A stretch of DNA of 64,000 nucleotides from Alphaproteobacteria bacterium (GCA_009928665.1 SACF01000001.1:124001-188000); one strand, 5' to 3'; shown: positions 25,182-34,823, numbered from the stretch's first letter. A program made the numbers and translations. The notes: generated by a model not told the origin, from the letters alone.

Positions 25182-26230
25182 GATAGTTTGATGGTTAATT
25201 CAACTAAATATTGATTTTCAGTATCTCTGATGGTCAGTTCGTGTTTTTGGGGATAAAGAAGCTCCAGACGCTTTCTTACATTGGTAAGACCTACACCACT
25301 TGATTCGGGAAATTCGGTATGAGTCTCTTTACTGTTTCTGATGATAAACCCAATCCGATCCTCCCGTTCAAGATTAAAATCTATTTCGATGAAGGGTCGG
25401 TCCTTGGCAGCCTTTGATCCATGTTTGAAGGCATTCTCAATAAAGACAATATAGAGCAACGGAGCGACCTTAATTCTTGTATTTGAACCTTTTACATTAA
25501 AAACAACTTTGAGATTTTCATCATTGCGCAGATTTTCAAGAAAGACGTAGTTCTTCATGAATTCAAGTTGCTTTTCCATGCTGACCAAGTCTTCACTCGA
25601 TTCGTAAATGATAAATCTCATTAAATCAGATAATTTCAGGATTAGTTCAGGCGCCTTATCCGATTTATCAAGACTGAGAGAATAAAGACTGTTCAGCGTA
25701 TTGAAAAAGAAATGGGGATTAACCTGGGCTTTTAATGCTCTTAACTCGGCCTCAACTTTTTGTTTTTCAACCTCTTTGATGCGTAATTCAACATCCTGAA
25801 GGGTAATTGAATCGCGGGTAAACTTTATAAGGGTCGAAACAACTAAAAAGATCAGTACTAAAATGAATTCCGCAACGATCTCGGAAAGGAAGTTTGGGTG
25901 ATCGCCACCTTCAAATAAATAGGTAAAGTAATAATTTAAAGCGATAAAAAGCAAGATGTTGACAATTTCCAGTACCAGAAATAATCCGAATCTTCGTTTG
26001 TAAAAAAAAGTCGGAATTAGCCACAAATAATTGATATACACCGATACAGCCAGAAAACCAATGGTCATCAGGATATTGACTGTAATCCTCAGACTGATAT
26101 TGTAAAAATTGAAGTCACCCCGGGTAAACACAAGGACCACCGTGAAAAGAATGATGCTGGTAATCCAGAAGAGTAAATGAGGGAAAACAAAATGTCGTTT
26201 ACAATTCCGGTAAAAACTACGAATTCCCAT
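25178..26230 (-). CDS. LytS-type sensor histidine kinase
   Basis: From ATG 26230 (350 residues) the protein has four N-terminal membrane helices (about 15-130), a coiled linker and a His_kinase domain with the phospho-acceptor motif VNPHFFFNTLNSLYSL, then an ATPase domain ending in GVGLTNVRKRLELLYP. A TTG at 26248 is a possible earlier start. Its stop overlaps the LytTR regulator start. A 7-6-7 inverted repeat at 26270-26289 stands about 40 bases upstream. Confidence 0.92.
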   Translation of the reverse strand: MGIRSFYRNCKRHFVFPHLLFWITSIILFTVVLVFTRGDFNFYNISLRITVNILMTIGFLAVSVYINYLWLIPTFFYKRRFGLFLVLEIVNILLFIALNYYFTYLFEGGDHPNFLSEIVAEFILVLIFLVVSTLIKFTRDSITLQDVELRIKEVEKQKVEAELRALKAQVNPHFFFNTLNSLYSLSLDKSDKAPELILKLSDLMRFIIYESSEDLVSMEKQLEFMKNYVFLENLRNDENLKVVFNVKGSNTRIKVAPLLYIVFIENAFKHGSKAAKDRPFIEIDFNLEREDRIGFIIRNSKETHTEFPESSGVGLTNVRKRLELLYPQKHELTIRDTENQYLVELTIKLS

Positions 26231-26269
26231 GTTCTGATTTTTCAGCAAATGTGGTAATTCGTTGTCGAA

Positions 26270-26289
26270 TTATCAACATTATTTGATAA
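26270..26289. promoter_or_regulatory. Inverted repeat upstream of the LytS/LytTR operon
   Basis: TTATCAA-CATTAT-TTGATAA, a perfect 7-6-7 dyad, lies 40 bases before the kinase start. It could be the site of an autoregulating or other dimeric factor. Confidence 0.35.
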
Positions 26290-26411
26290 CCATCAGAATA
26301 TTCACGTTGAAACGATCGTTTTTTCACCCTGAGAAAAAGAGGATTCATGCCAAAAAACGCAACAGTTATCGAGTAATTGGATGTTTCAGTATAATTTGAG
26401 CATCTTGGTTG

Positions 26412-26492
26412 ATAAAATGTCACTAATATTGCAATTCGTTAAATCTACATCAATTCCAATTTATTAACCGGTGAAAACACGTGACATTTTAT
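26412..26492 (+). repeat. Long-range 12-bp inverted repeat ending in the S46 start codon
   Basis: ATAAAATGTCAC (26412-26423) is exactly complementary to GTGACATTTTAT (26481-26492), whose last two bases are the first two of the S46 peptidase ATG. If the left arm is transcribed, pairing would hide the start codon; otherwise it may bind a regulator. The 57-base gap between the arms is A+T-rich. Confidence 0.5.
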
Positions 26493-28686
26493 GAAAACCA
26501 TTTTGAAAAAAATTGAAATTGCCCTTCTGGCGATGATCCTTTTAACGGCCTCCGGCCTCAAAGTCCAGGCTGATAATCCTCCTGATGAAGGAATGTGGCT
26601 GCCACTTTTACTCGAACGGCTGAATTATGTCGATATGCAAAAAATGGGACTTCACCTGACGGCCGAAGAATTATATAATATTAACCACAACAGTTTGAAA
26701 GATGCAATTGTCGGACTTTCAAACGGAGGTGCTTCGGGTGGCTTTTTTTGCACGGCTGAGTTGGTCTCAGCTCAGGGACTGCTTTTTACAAACCATCATT
26801 GTGGTTTCGGAGCTGTTCAGGAATTAAGCTCCACCGAACATGACTATCTGACCAATGGTTTTTGGGCAAAATCTTTTAAAGAAGAACTGCCCAACGAAGG
26901 AATGTGTGCATCTTTTCTGCAACGGATTGAAAATGTTACCGATTCTATCATCCCTCTGCTATCAGATACCATGAAAGAAACCGACAGAAATTCAAAGGTG
27001 AAGGAAGTATCTGCAAGGATCAAAAAAAGAGCAGAGGAGGGTGGAAAATACGAAGCTTCTGTAAAATCATTCTATGGTGGAAATGAATACTATCTCTTTG
27101 TTTTTAAAACTTATCGGGATGTACGCCTTGCCGGGGCTCCCCCCTCTTCTATCGGAAAATTCGGCGGAGATACCGATAACTGGATGTGGCCCCGTCATAC
27201 CGGCGATTTTACAGTACTCCGTGTTTATTCAGACGCCGAGGGTAATCCTTCGAAATATTCAGAAAAAAACATACCGCTACAGGCCGCGTACCACCTTCCA
27301 ATCAGCCTTAAAGGGATCAAAAAAAATGATTTTGCCATGATCTGGGGATATCCGGGCAGAACTTCAAGATACCTGACTTCCTGTGGTATCGACTATAATC
27401 TGGCGGTTTTTTATCCGACCATTATCAAGATCTTCGGAAAAGAACTGGAAGTAATGAAAGAGAGAATGGATGTCGATAAGGCCGTAAAAATTGCTTATGC
27501 CGCCGATTATGCCGGTATTGCCAATACATGGAAAAATTTCATTGGTCAATCAAAAATGCTGGTCCGGAACAAAGTAGAGGATAAAAAGAAAATGATCGAA
27601 AATGATTTCACTGCCTGGTATAGTAAAGAACCGTCGTTACAAAAAAAATACGGAAAAATTCTCGACAATTTAAGTACCAATTATGCCGCAATGAAAAAAG
27701 TTGCAGTACCGTTCTTTTATGCAAATTTGGCCGGCAATGGATTAGATGTCGTACAAACCGCAAATCAATTCGGAACTATTCAATCCGCACTGGAAAAGAA
27801 AAACAAAGAAACTCTCAAATCAGCACAGGAAGAGGTTAAATCGGCCATGAAACGTCAATTTAAAGAATATGATGAAGCCATTGCTCAAAAAACACTTGCC
27901 GAATTGCTTCGCATGTACCATACTGATGTCTCCAAAGAAGATCTTCCGTCGATCTTTTCAGTAATTGAAAAAGATTACAACAACGACTTTAACGCCTTTG
28001 CAAAAGCGGTTTACAATACTTCTGTTTTCACCTCACTGGAACGTACCAATGCCTTTGCAGATAAACCCGCCCTTAAAGTCTTCAAGAAAGACCTGGGATG
28101 GCAATTGGCTCAATCGATGAACGGAGCTACCGGGAAATACGCCGCTTCATTTAGCGCAGCCCAGGGAAATGTAAGTGTTTCAAACAGGAAGTTTATTGCA
28201 GGACTGAGGGAAATGAATCCCAATCTGGTACGTTATCCCGATGCCAATTCGACCATGCGAATGAGTTATGGAAGTGTCCTGGATTACTTCCCGGCCGATG
28301 CGGTACATTATGATTATGTGACAACCCTGAAAGGAGTCATGCAAAAAGAAGATCCCAATAACGATGAGTTCATCGTCGACCAGAAACTGAAAGATCTTTA
28401 CAATGCAAAAGATTTTGGCCCCTACGGCGAAAATGGAGAAATGATCGTATGCTTTCTGACAACCAACGATATTACCGGCGGCAATTCGGGCAGCCCGGTA
28501 ATCAATGGCGATGGACAATTGATCGGACTTGCTTTTGATGGCAACTGGGAGGCGATGAGTGGAGATATTATGTTCGAACCGGATATGCAACGCACCATTA
28601 ATGTCGATATCCGTTATGTGCTTTTCATTATGGATAAATTCGCAGGAGCCACAAATCTGGTAAATGAACTGACTTTAATCAAATAA
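26491..28686 (+). CDS. S46-family dipeptidyl-peptidase (DPP7-like)
   Basis: The 731-residue protein has a signal peptide (ending near VQADN) and the chymotrypsin-like S46 fold split by a helical domain. The catalytic His is in FTNHHCGFGAVQ, the Asp in DTDNWMWPRHTGDF and the Ser in GGNSGSPVINGDG. After the Ser, FDGNWEAMSGDI carries Gly at the position where acidic-specific DPP11 enzymes have Arg (FDRN), so hydrophobic P1 specificity of the DPP7 type is expected. These enzymes take dipeptides from peptides in the periplasm of amino-acid-using Bacteroidetes. Confidence 0.93.
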   Translation: MKTILKKIEIALLAMILLTASGLKVQADNPPDEGMWLPLLLERLNYVDMQKMGLHLTAEELYNINHNSLKDAIVGLSNGGASGGFFCTAELVSAQGLLFTNHHCGFGAVQELSSTEHDYLTNGFWAKSFKEELPNEGMCASFLQRIENVTDSIIPLLSDTMKETDRNSKVKEVSARIKKRAEEGGKYEASVKSFYGGNEYYLFVFKTYRDVRLAGAPPSSIGKFGGDTDNWMWPRHTGDFTVLRVYSDAEGNPSKYSEKNIPLQAAYHLPISLKGIKKNDFAMIWGYPGRTSRYLTSCGIDYNLAVFYPTIIKIFGKELEVMKERMDVDKAVKIAYAADYAGIANTWKNFIGQSKMLVRNKVEDKKKMIENDFTAWYSKEPSLQKKYGKILDNLSTNYAAMKKVAVPFFYANLAGNGLDVVQTANQFGTIQSALEKKNKETLKSAQEEVKSAMKRQFKEYDEAIAQKTLAELLRMYHTDVSKEDLPSIFSVIEKDYNNDFNAFAKAVYNTSVFTSLERTNAFADKPALKVFKKDLGWQLAQSMNGATGKYAASFSAAQGNVSVSNRKFIAGLREMNPNLVRYPDANSTMRMSYGSVLDYFPADAVHYDYVTTLKGVMQKEDPNNDEFIVDQKLKDLYNAKDFGPYGENGEMIVCFLTTNDITGGNSGSPVINGDGQLIGLAFDGNWEAMSGDIMFEPDMQRTINVDIRYVLFIMDKFAGATNLVNELTLIK

Positions 28687-28708
28687 GAAAATCACGAAAA
28701 TAATCAGG

Positions 28709-28738
28709 AGGGGGAATTATCGGAATTCCCCCTTTTTT
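28709..28738 (+). terminator. Rho-independent terminator after the S46 peptidase gene
   Basis: A perfect 10-bp stem AGGGGGAATT/AATTCCCCCT with a 5-base loop is followed by a T-run, 23 bases after the stop codon. Confidence 0.88.
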
Positions 28739-29429
28739 ATTGTGTGGCATCCTTCGGGGAGTTCTTTTTGACCAAACCTGAAACAGCCCAATAAATCGAT
28801 GCGAATGCAAGGCTGATCCACATTGCGGCTGGTATCACACCGACTAAAAGACAGATAATGCCACCGATAATGATAAAGAAACTTGCGATTGCCATCAGAA
28901 AAATAGTCCCGGCCTTGCCTTTTGTCATACTCCAGCTTTTTCGTATCGCTTCAAGAGCTTCCAGTTTTTCATCCATGATCAGATAGGGAACAAAAGCCAG
29001 CCTGCATGCAAATATGATTCCCGGAACGATTAGTAAAATAAATCCAATTCCGACAATCAACCCCACCAGTAGATACGCCAAAAGGATATCTGTTATCCGT
29101 TGGTAGGCAAAAAACATATCCTGGATCCGGAATGGTTCCCCCCGAACCGCTTTCAAATTAACCCAGGCATATCCTGCCCCTACCGGAATCAGAACCAAAA
29201 TGCTGTAAATCAAATTAAACAGGGATCCCGGCAGAATTTCAACTTCACTCGGGTTAAAAATAATATTGGTCAAACCGACCGGAATGGCAAGTAAGGCCTG
29301 AACCAGGAAAACCAGAAGCAGATCAACAAATTTTTGCTTTAAAACGTTCCAACTGTGGCTGAATACACCGGAAACGCGGGGCTCAGGAACCTGCAGGGAA
29401 CTATCGATATGATTTGAATTATTTTCCAT
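28737..29429 (-). CDS. Multi-pass membrane protein of unknown function (YciC/DUF975-like)
   Basis: The 230-residue protein starts at ATG 29429 (MENNSN); the frame is open further upstream to 29516, but those codons look non-coding. Six hydrophobic segments are visible (about 38-60, 76-96, 120-150, 175-205, 207-225). The pattern of a soluble N-terminus, a WNVLKQKF entry helix, LIVPGIIFACRLAFVPYLIMDE and EAIRKSW SMTKGK resembles the glycerophosphoryl-phosphodiesterase-membrane-domain/YciC superfamily. No function is assigned. Confidence 0.7.
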   Translation of the reverse strand: MENNSNHIDSSLQVPEPRVSGVFSHSWNVLKQKFVDLLLVFLVQALLAIPVGLTNIIFNPSEVEILPGSLFNLIYSILVLIPVGAGYAWVNLKAVRGEPFRIQDMFFAYQRITDILLAYLLVGLIVGIGFILLIVPGIIFACRLAFVPYLIMDEKLEALEAIRKSWSMTKGKAGTIFLMAIASFFIIIGGIICLLVGVIPAAMWISLAFASIYWAVSGLVKKNSPKDATQ

Positions 29430-29460
29430 TTCTGACTTTTTTTGTTCAAATATATAGAAT

Positions 29461-30759
29461 TTATCGAATGTATCTGCGGAACAACATCTTGTTATCTGCT
29501 TCGCCTTTAATATCATATAAATAATATACCAAACCGCCGTGAATAATGATTTTTTGTGGAAAAGAATGGTCTAAGGAGATTCCCTTATCTAAATTCCCGG
29601 TATTTAAGTCGATCTTATAAATTGTTATAATTCCGTTATTAATATAGGATGTATAGACCAGGTGCGTGATCTCATCCGTCAGGATCTCCTGAGTCCAGCG
29701 ACCGCTTTGGACGGCCTCTGTCAATATCGCAAGTTTATAAGAAAAAGTCCCTTCGTCATCATAGAATTCCATGCTTCGCTCAGGAATATTGAAAATGCAA
29801 GTGTACCCCTTGATCCGGTACAACGCGGTTTTTATCGGCCTGTACAGGATCTTGTTGGCATAATTCCACGAAACAAAATCATCCCTCGAGTTAGGTGGTT
29901 TGTAAGAATTATTGTACCACTGATCCTCCTGATTGCGCCGCAGCATTTTTAACTTTTTTTCATCCATCACAACCGATAATTTCTGCCTTTGCAAAGTCTT
30001 TCGGTTAACACCCATATACTCTACCATCAGTCCTTTATGGGATTCCTTTTTAAAGTACAGGACCGATGGTGAGGCAGCAACACAATTTTTCAAGATATCA
30101 TTGAACTTTTTTAGTTTGACCGGATGAATCAAACGAATCTGGCGTCCGTCTCTGAATATCTGGAATCCTGAATCGATGCCCAATAAATGCAGATATCCAA
30201 GACAATCACGGTTTAGTTTTTTTGCTGAAAAAGACAAAGGACCCGTCCGTGCAACAGTATCTCCCCTTTGATCCTTGCATATCAGCTCACAATCTGACAG
30301 CTTTTGCCTATAAACCAGAATAAAAATCAAATTACTGTCTGGAAGATAGTCCAGAACCGCATACTTTGGATCTTTATAAAACGGTTCAAACGCTTTTGCT
30401 TTTATCTCAACCTCGGCCAAAGTAGTCGCCCCGGGATCAAGGTAAAGATTCAAAGAAAAAGAGGTCTGATCGAGTACAATAATCTTGGTCTTGTACCCGA
30501 TGAAACTTACATGCAAAGTTGCCGGAATACTGTCGATAAAAAAGGAAAACGTTCCGTCCTTCCCCGATACTGTCCCAACCAGAGATCGCTCAACCCTAAG
30601 ATTTGCATTGGCAATTGGCTGGCGGGTGGCTGCATCCGAAACCTTTCCATAATAAAAATGATACCTTACCTGTGCTAACACATAGTGATCCCCAAAACAA
30701 CAATAAATGATCAATAGCAGAAAACTGATCGTGATTTTCTGATATCGGAAAGTTAGCAT
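29461..30759 (-). CDS. Secreted protein with carboxypeptidase-regulatory-like domain
   Basis: The 432-residue protein has a signal peptide (cleavage near VLAQV) followed by a CarboxypepD_reg-like beta-sandwich (about 36-115: YYGKVSDAATRQPIANANLRVERS, GTVSGKDGTFSF, LHVSFIGYKTKI), the module that opens many TonB-dependent receptors. No plug or barrel follows; the remaining 300 residues are of unknown fold with beta-rich repeats. It starts at ATG 30759; TAnnTTTG matches (TAAATTTG and TAAGTTTG) lie on the minus strand at 30789-30782 and 30804-30797. Confidence 0.72.
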   Translation of the reverse strand: MLTFRYQKITISFLLLIIYCCFGDHYVLAQVRYHFYYGKVSDAATRQPIANANLRVERSLVGTVSGKDGTFSFFIDSIPATLHVSFIGYKTKIIVLDQTSFSLNLYLDPGATTLAEVEIKAKAFEPFYKDPKYAVLDYLPDSNLIFILVYRQKLSDCELICKDQRGDTVARTGPLSFSAKKLNRDCLGYLHLLGIDSGFQIFRDGRQIRLIHPVKLKKFNDILKNCVAASPSVLYFKKESHKGLMVEYMGVNRKTLQRQKLSVVMDEKKLKMLRRNQEDQWYNNSYKPPNSRDDFVSWNYANKILYRPIKTALYRIKGYTCIFNIPERSMEFYDDEGTFSYKLAILTEAVQSGRWTQEILTDEITHLVYTSYINNGIITIYKIDLNTGNLDKGISLDHSFPQKIIIHGGLVYYLYDIKGEADNKMLFRRYIR

Positions 30760-30959
30760 GGCAATTCAGCGATTTGTAACTCAAATTTACAAATTTCAAA
30801 CTTACAGTTGCTTATAAATCAATGAAATATTTAAAGATTTAATCGATCGAATCAAACAAATGACCGGACAATTGGCCATATTGATCGATTTGTCTCTGAA
30901 TTGTTTGGATTTAGACCTTAACTATTGTTATTTTGTGTGGTCACTTCTGCGCACATTAC

Positions 30960-31985
30960 ATGAAAAAAAAATATAAAGTTCTGATTCATGTCGCTTTCTG
31001 GCTCTACATTTTAAACCAGATTTTCTTCGCCATTTTACTCATGCCGGAAAAGTCCGATGTTGCATTTGAGGAAGTGACCATCTACCCTTTGACCAGTTTT
31101 ATTACCTTTTACAGTTTTTATTTTACCTATGGCTTGTTTACCGGATCAAAACACAAGGCATTGCCGGTGCTTTATCTGATTCTGGTTATTTCACTCCTGA
31201 TTCCTGCCCGCATCGGATTGGAATATCTGTTCTGGAAGTACATAGGTTTTGAATATATCCGTTCCGGACAGGACCTTATTGTCACCAAGCCCTGGTGGAT
31301 TAATTCAATTCGTCTGGTTATCATTTACGGAATTTATGCCCTCTTAATCAAACTTGCAATTGGGTGGTTTGAATCCCAAAAAATAAAATCAGCTTTGGTT
31401 TTGGAAAAGCAATCGGGTGAACTGGCCTTATTACGCTCGCAGGTAAATCCGCATTTTCTCTTTAATACCCTGAACAATATCTATTCGCTGGTTTACATGA
31501 AATCAGATGACGCCCCTTCAGCAGTCATGAAAATGTCGGCCGTGATGAGATATGTGCTGAGTGATGCACAAAACAATCATATCCCGCTGGATAAGGAACT
31601 CGATTACCTTAAAAGTTATATTGAACTCGAAACCTTGAGAATTAAATATAAGGACTTCGTTGAAATAAATATTTCCGGCAACCTTGAAGGAAAATCAATC
31701 GCTCCAATGCTTTTGATCCCTTTTATCGAAAATGCTTTTAAACATGGCGATAAATCCGTACCGGCTCCCGGAATCAGAATTAGTTTGACGGCCGGGGAAA
31801 ACATGATTTTATTTGAAGTCACCAATTCTATCCGGAAAAATGTGACCATTAACAAAGATCAGGTTGGGGGAATTGGATTAGAAAATATTTGTCGTCGCCT
31901 GAATCTGCAATATCCTGGGAAACACCAGTTGGAAATAAATCGTGATGAGGCTAAATATGAGGTCAAACTTACACTTTGGTCCTGA
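30960..31985 (+). CDS. LytS-type sensor histidine kinase, separated from its regulator
   Basis: From ATG 30960 (341 residues) the protein has four membrane helices (about 8-130) and a His_kinase/ATPase module with VNPHFLFNTLNNIYSL and GGIGLENICRRLNLQYPG. It is similar in plan to the kinase at 25178. The C-terminus (VKLTLWS) is complete. Such kinases are normally followed at once by a LytTR regulator; here the likely partner starts at 34094, with an amidohydrolase and a transposase fragment in between. Confidence 0.9.
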   Translation: MKKKYKVLIHVAFWLYILNQIFFAILLMPEKSDVAFEEVTIYPLTSFITFYSFYFTYGLFTGSKHKALPVLYLILVISLLIPARIGLEYLFWKYIGFEYIRSGQDLIVTKPWWINSIRLVIIYGIYALLIKLAIGWFESQKIKSALVLEKQSGELALLRSQVNPHFLFNTLNNIYSLVYMKSDDAPSAVMKMSAVMRYVLSDAQNNHIPLDKELDYLKSYIELETLRIKYKDFVEINISGNLEGKSIAPMLLIPFIENAFKHGDKSVPAPGIRISLTAGENMILFEVTNSIRKNVTINKDQVGGIGLENICRRLNLQYPGKHQLEINRDEAKYEVKLTLWS

Positions 31986-32002
31986 AATTATCAGTAATCG
32001 TC

Positions 32003-33769
32003 ATGAAAAAATACAGAATACCCTTTATGGTCCTGGCCGCCTGGTGTACGGTGGCCATGGTTTCCGGGCAGGATGCCGGAAGCGGGATCGTTGCTTTTAA
32101 AAATGTCCGGCTCATCCCGATGACGTCGGAAAAAGTGCTGGAGAACCAGACGGTCCTGGTGAGAGGGGACCGGATCTTCCGGGTCGGTTCCACGGAGAGC
32201 GTGGAGATACCCCCGGAGGCGGCCGTCGTTGACGGTACCGGGAAATATCTCATGCCGGGTCTCGCCGATATGCACGTCCACCTGATCTCCAAAACATGGG
32301 AAACGCCCGAATTGAACATGTTCCTTGCCAACGGGGTGACGACCATACGCGACCTGACCCAGGGGCCGGGGGCGATGTCGATAAAAAGGTGGTGCGAGGA
32401 TTTCCGTTCCAAAAAACGGCTGGGCCCCGTAACCTACAATGCGTGGACCATCTGGGGAACGGAGCCCAATATCGCGGAGATCGTCCCGGCCTGCAAAAGG
32501 AACGGGTACGACTGCATCAAAATAGATGATTACATAACCAAAAAGGATTTCTATGAGACCGTGAAGAGAGGCAGGGATTCGGGCATCTACATCGCAGGAC
32601 ACATTCCGTATACCGTTAACGTGGACGATGTCGTTTCGGCCGGGATGGACGAGCTCACCCATATCGAGCTGTTCCCCGTCGTCCTGGCTTCGAATATGGT
32701 ACAGGACGATAAAGACAGGATGCCGAGGGAGAAGCTGGATGAAGCGGTGATCACCAACGCTTTTAAGCTCCTTGAGCCGGTTACCAGGCAGTATTCCCCG
32801 TCATATCTCGACAGCCTGCACCGGATGCTGGACCGTGAGATCGCCAAACTCAAGGGGAAAAACATCACCGTTATCACCACGCTGGTTGCCGATGAGAGCC
32901 TTGCACTGAAATTCAACGACACCCTGAAGCTGAAATCGAAGCCCCAGAACAGGTACCTCCCCGGGAGATTCTGGGACGATCTGCGGAAGGGAAAAGACAA
33001 GAACTCCTATTTCATCGGCCATGAGAAATGCGCGGATGTTTTTTACGATCTCGTAATTTATTCTCTCGGGCAATTAAAGAAAAACGGCATTCCCCTGGTC
33101 GCCGGTACGGATGCCGCATCCATCCTGGGCATCGTCCCCGGATTCTCACTGCACGATGAGCTGCAGCTCCTGGTGAAAGCGGGATTCTCTCCCTATGAGG
33201 CCATTCGCTCCGCCACGCGAGACGCATCGCAGGTGGTAAAGAAAATGACGGGGGAGGACGATTTCGGCACGATCGAAACCGGCAAGAGGGCCGATCTGAT
33301 CCTTCTTGACAGAAATCCCCTGGAGGATATCTCCGTTATCCGCCGGCCCTCGGGTGTCATGGCTTCCGGGACATGGCTTCCGGAAGAGAAACTCAAACAG
33401 CTGCTGGAGGTAAAAAGAAAACTGGCATACCCGGTTCTGCTGGAAGTGATGGCCAAAACGAACAGCGCCGATTCTGTTATCGGCGAATATAAAAGACTTT
33501 CCGCCAACAATGACCTGAACGAATATTTTCTGAATGAATATTCGCTTACCTCCGTCGGTTATGACTTGCTGACAAAGAACAAGCCGGATGATGCCATCAG
33601 GATCCTCACTTTCAATGCCGGCGAGTATCCCTATGCCGCCAATCCGTATTATTTCCTGGGTGAAGCATTCTGGTTAAAAGGTGAAAAAGTGGCAGCGGCC
33701 GGATACTTTAAAAAGGCATTGAGCGTTGATCCCAACTATGATCCTGCCATCAAAGCATTGCAGCGGTAA
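32003..33769 (+). CDS. Secreted amidohydrolase-family protein with C-terminal TPR
   Basis: From ATG 32003 (588 residues) a signal peptide (cleavage near VSGQD) is followed by a metal-dependent amidohydrolase barrel: GLADMHVHLI (HxH ligands), a later IAGHIPYTV and DELTHIE, and VAGTDAASIL (Asp ligand), then the small beta-domain ETGKRADLILLDRNPLED. The last 50 residues form one TPR (ANPYYFLGEAFWLKGEKVAAAGYFKKAL). The third positions are clearly richer in G/C than in the neighbouring genes, suggesting recent arrival. The substrate is unknown; imidazolonepropionase/prolidase-like relatives are peptidases or deaminases. Confidence 0.85.
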   Translation: MKKYRIPFMVLAAWCTVAMVSGQDAGSGIVAFKNVRLIPMTSEKVLENQTVLVRGDRIFRVGSTESVEIPPEAAVVDGTGKYLMPGLADMHVHLISKTWETPELNMFLANGVTTIRDLTQGPGAMSIKRWCEDFRSKKRLGPVTYNAWTIWGTEPNIAEIVPACKRNGYDCIKIDDYITKKDFYETVKRGRDSGIYIAGHIPYTVNVDDVVSAGMDELTHIELFPVVLASNMVQDDKDRMPREKLDEAVITNAFKLLEPVTRQYSPSYLDSLHRMLDREIAKLKGKNITVITTLVADESLALKFNDTLKLKSKPQNRYLPGRFWDDLRKGKDKNSYFIGHEKCADVFYDLVIYSLGQLKKNGIPLVAGTDAASILGIVPGFSLHDELQLLVKAGFSPYEAIRSATRDASQVVKKMTGEDDFGTIETGKRADLILLDRNPLEDISVIRRPSGVMASGTWLPEEKLKQLLEVKRKLAYPVLLEVMAKTNSADSVIGEYKRLSANNDLNEYFLNEYSLTSVGYDLLTKNKPDDAIRILTFNAGEYPYAANPYYFLGEAFWLKGEKVAAAGYFKKALSVDPNYDPAIKALQR

Positions 33770-33889
33770 GCAAAGCTCACCGCCGCATACAATGGAAAGC
33801 TGCCCTTGAAGTGATCAAAGAAGAAAACCCATAAAGGGAAATCAGTTTATTTTTGAGGAATATGTGACTTTTGTGAAAAAGTAGAAATT

Positions 33890-34021
33890 GTGAAAATTTC
33901 CATGGATTGGGCAGGACAGGCTTTAGACAATGTGTATATCGAACGGCTCTTCCGTAAAATCAAGTACAGGAAAATTTATCTGGAACATTCTGAAACAGGT
34001 CACGAACTTCACCGCGTTTAA
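33890..34021 (+). pseudogene. Remnant of an IS3-family transposase (OrfB C-terminal part)
   Basis: The frame from GTG 33890 encodes SMDWAGQALDNVYIERLF and then RKIKYRKIYL, which is the DDE-catalytic end of IS3/IS150-type OrfB (typically S-MD-x-G-x-A-x-DN-x-x-IER-x-W-R-x-x-KY), including the catalytic Glu. The frame stops soon after (ETGHELHRV), and no upstream transposase codons remain. The region 33770-33889 shows nothing else. The element is dead; terminal repeats could not be identified. Confidence 0.82.
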
Positions 34022-34093
34022 CAATAACACTTATCTTTGAAATAAAACTGTTCAGTTACACTAACCATCATAATAACCCTTAAAAACGCACCC

Positions 34094-34822
34094 ATGAAAA
34101 TTAATTGTATTGCCATTGATGATGAGCCCCTGGCATTAGATATTATCAAAGATTATTGCTCTAAAGTCGTTTTTTTGAACCTGCTTAAAACTTTTGATAA
34201 TGCCATTGAATCCATCGAATTTATACGATCTAATAAAGTTGACCTGATTTTCCTCGATATACAAATGGAGGAATTAACCGGAATTCAATTGCTCAATGCT
34301 TTAAAACACAGACCATTGGTGATTTTCACCACGGCGTATGAGCATTATGCGATTCAGGGGTTTGAATTAGATGTGATCGATTACATGCTGAAACCGATCT
34401 CCTTTGAACGGTTCATTAAGGGAGTAAACAAAGTTTGTGAAAAAATGCAGCTCGATTCCTCACAGAATAAAAATGAGACTCTTAAAACTTCCCAGCCGGA
34501 AGCACAGTTCTTTTTTGTGAAAACAGAAACACGTATGGAAAAAATTGAGAATCAGGACGTTCTTTATGTTGAAGGAATGGGAGATTATTGGCGTATTGTT
34601 ACAAAAAACAGAAGGATCATGACCCTGATGAATGCCAAAAAGCTGGAGGAGGTACTACATGAACCTCAATTTTGTCGCGTTCATAAATCTTTCTTTGTGG
34701 CGCTGGATAAAATCGAATCCATTGAGCGTAACAGAATAAAAATCAGTGATAAGTATATTCCCGTCAGTGAAACCTATCATAAAAATTTCTTTGATTTGAT
34801 AGAGCGGAAAAAACTTGCATGA
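34094..34822 (+). CDS. LytTR-family response regulator (partner of the kinase at 30960)
   Basis: The 242-residue protein has a receiver domain (IDDEPLALDI; phospho-acceptor Asp in VDLIFLDIQMEELTGI; LKPISFERF) and a LytTR DNA-binding domain (DVLYVEGMGDYWRI, FCRVHKSFFVALDKIE). It lies on the same strand as the orphaned kinase gene, 2.1 kb away. The stop lies one base from the convergent acyltransferase gene. Confidence 0.92.
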   Translation: MKINCIAIDDEPLALDIIKDYCSKVVFLNLLKTFDNAIESIEFIRSNKVDLIFLDIQMEELTGIQLLNALKHRPLVIFTTAYEHYAIQGFELDVIDYMLKPISFERFIKGVNKVCEKMQLDSSQNKNETLKTSQPEAQFFFVKTETRMEKIENQDVLYVEGMGDYWRIVTKNRRIMTLMNAKKLEEVLHEPQFCRVHKSFFVALDKIESIERNRIKISDKYIPVSETYHKNFFDLIERKKLA

Positions 34823-34823
34823 A

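Noticed and set aside
31991-32662. Long open frame (223 codons) on the minus strand
   Set aside because: It is antisense to the amidohydrolase gene, whose G/C-rich third positions remove stop codons on the other strand. No family pattern or start context supports it.
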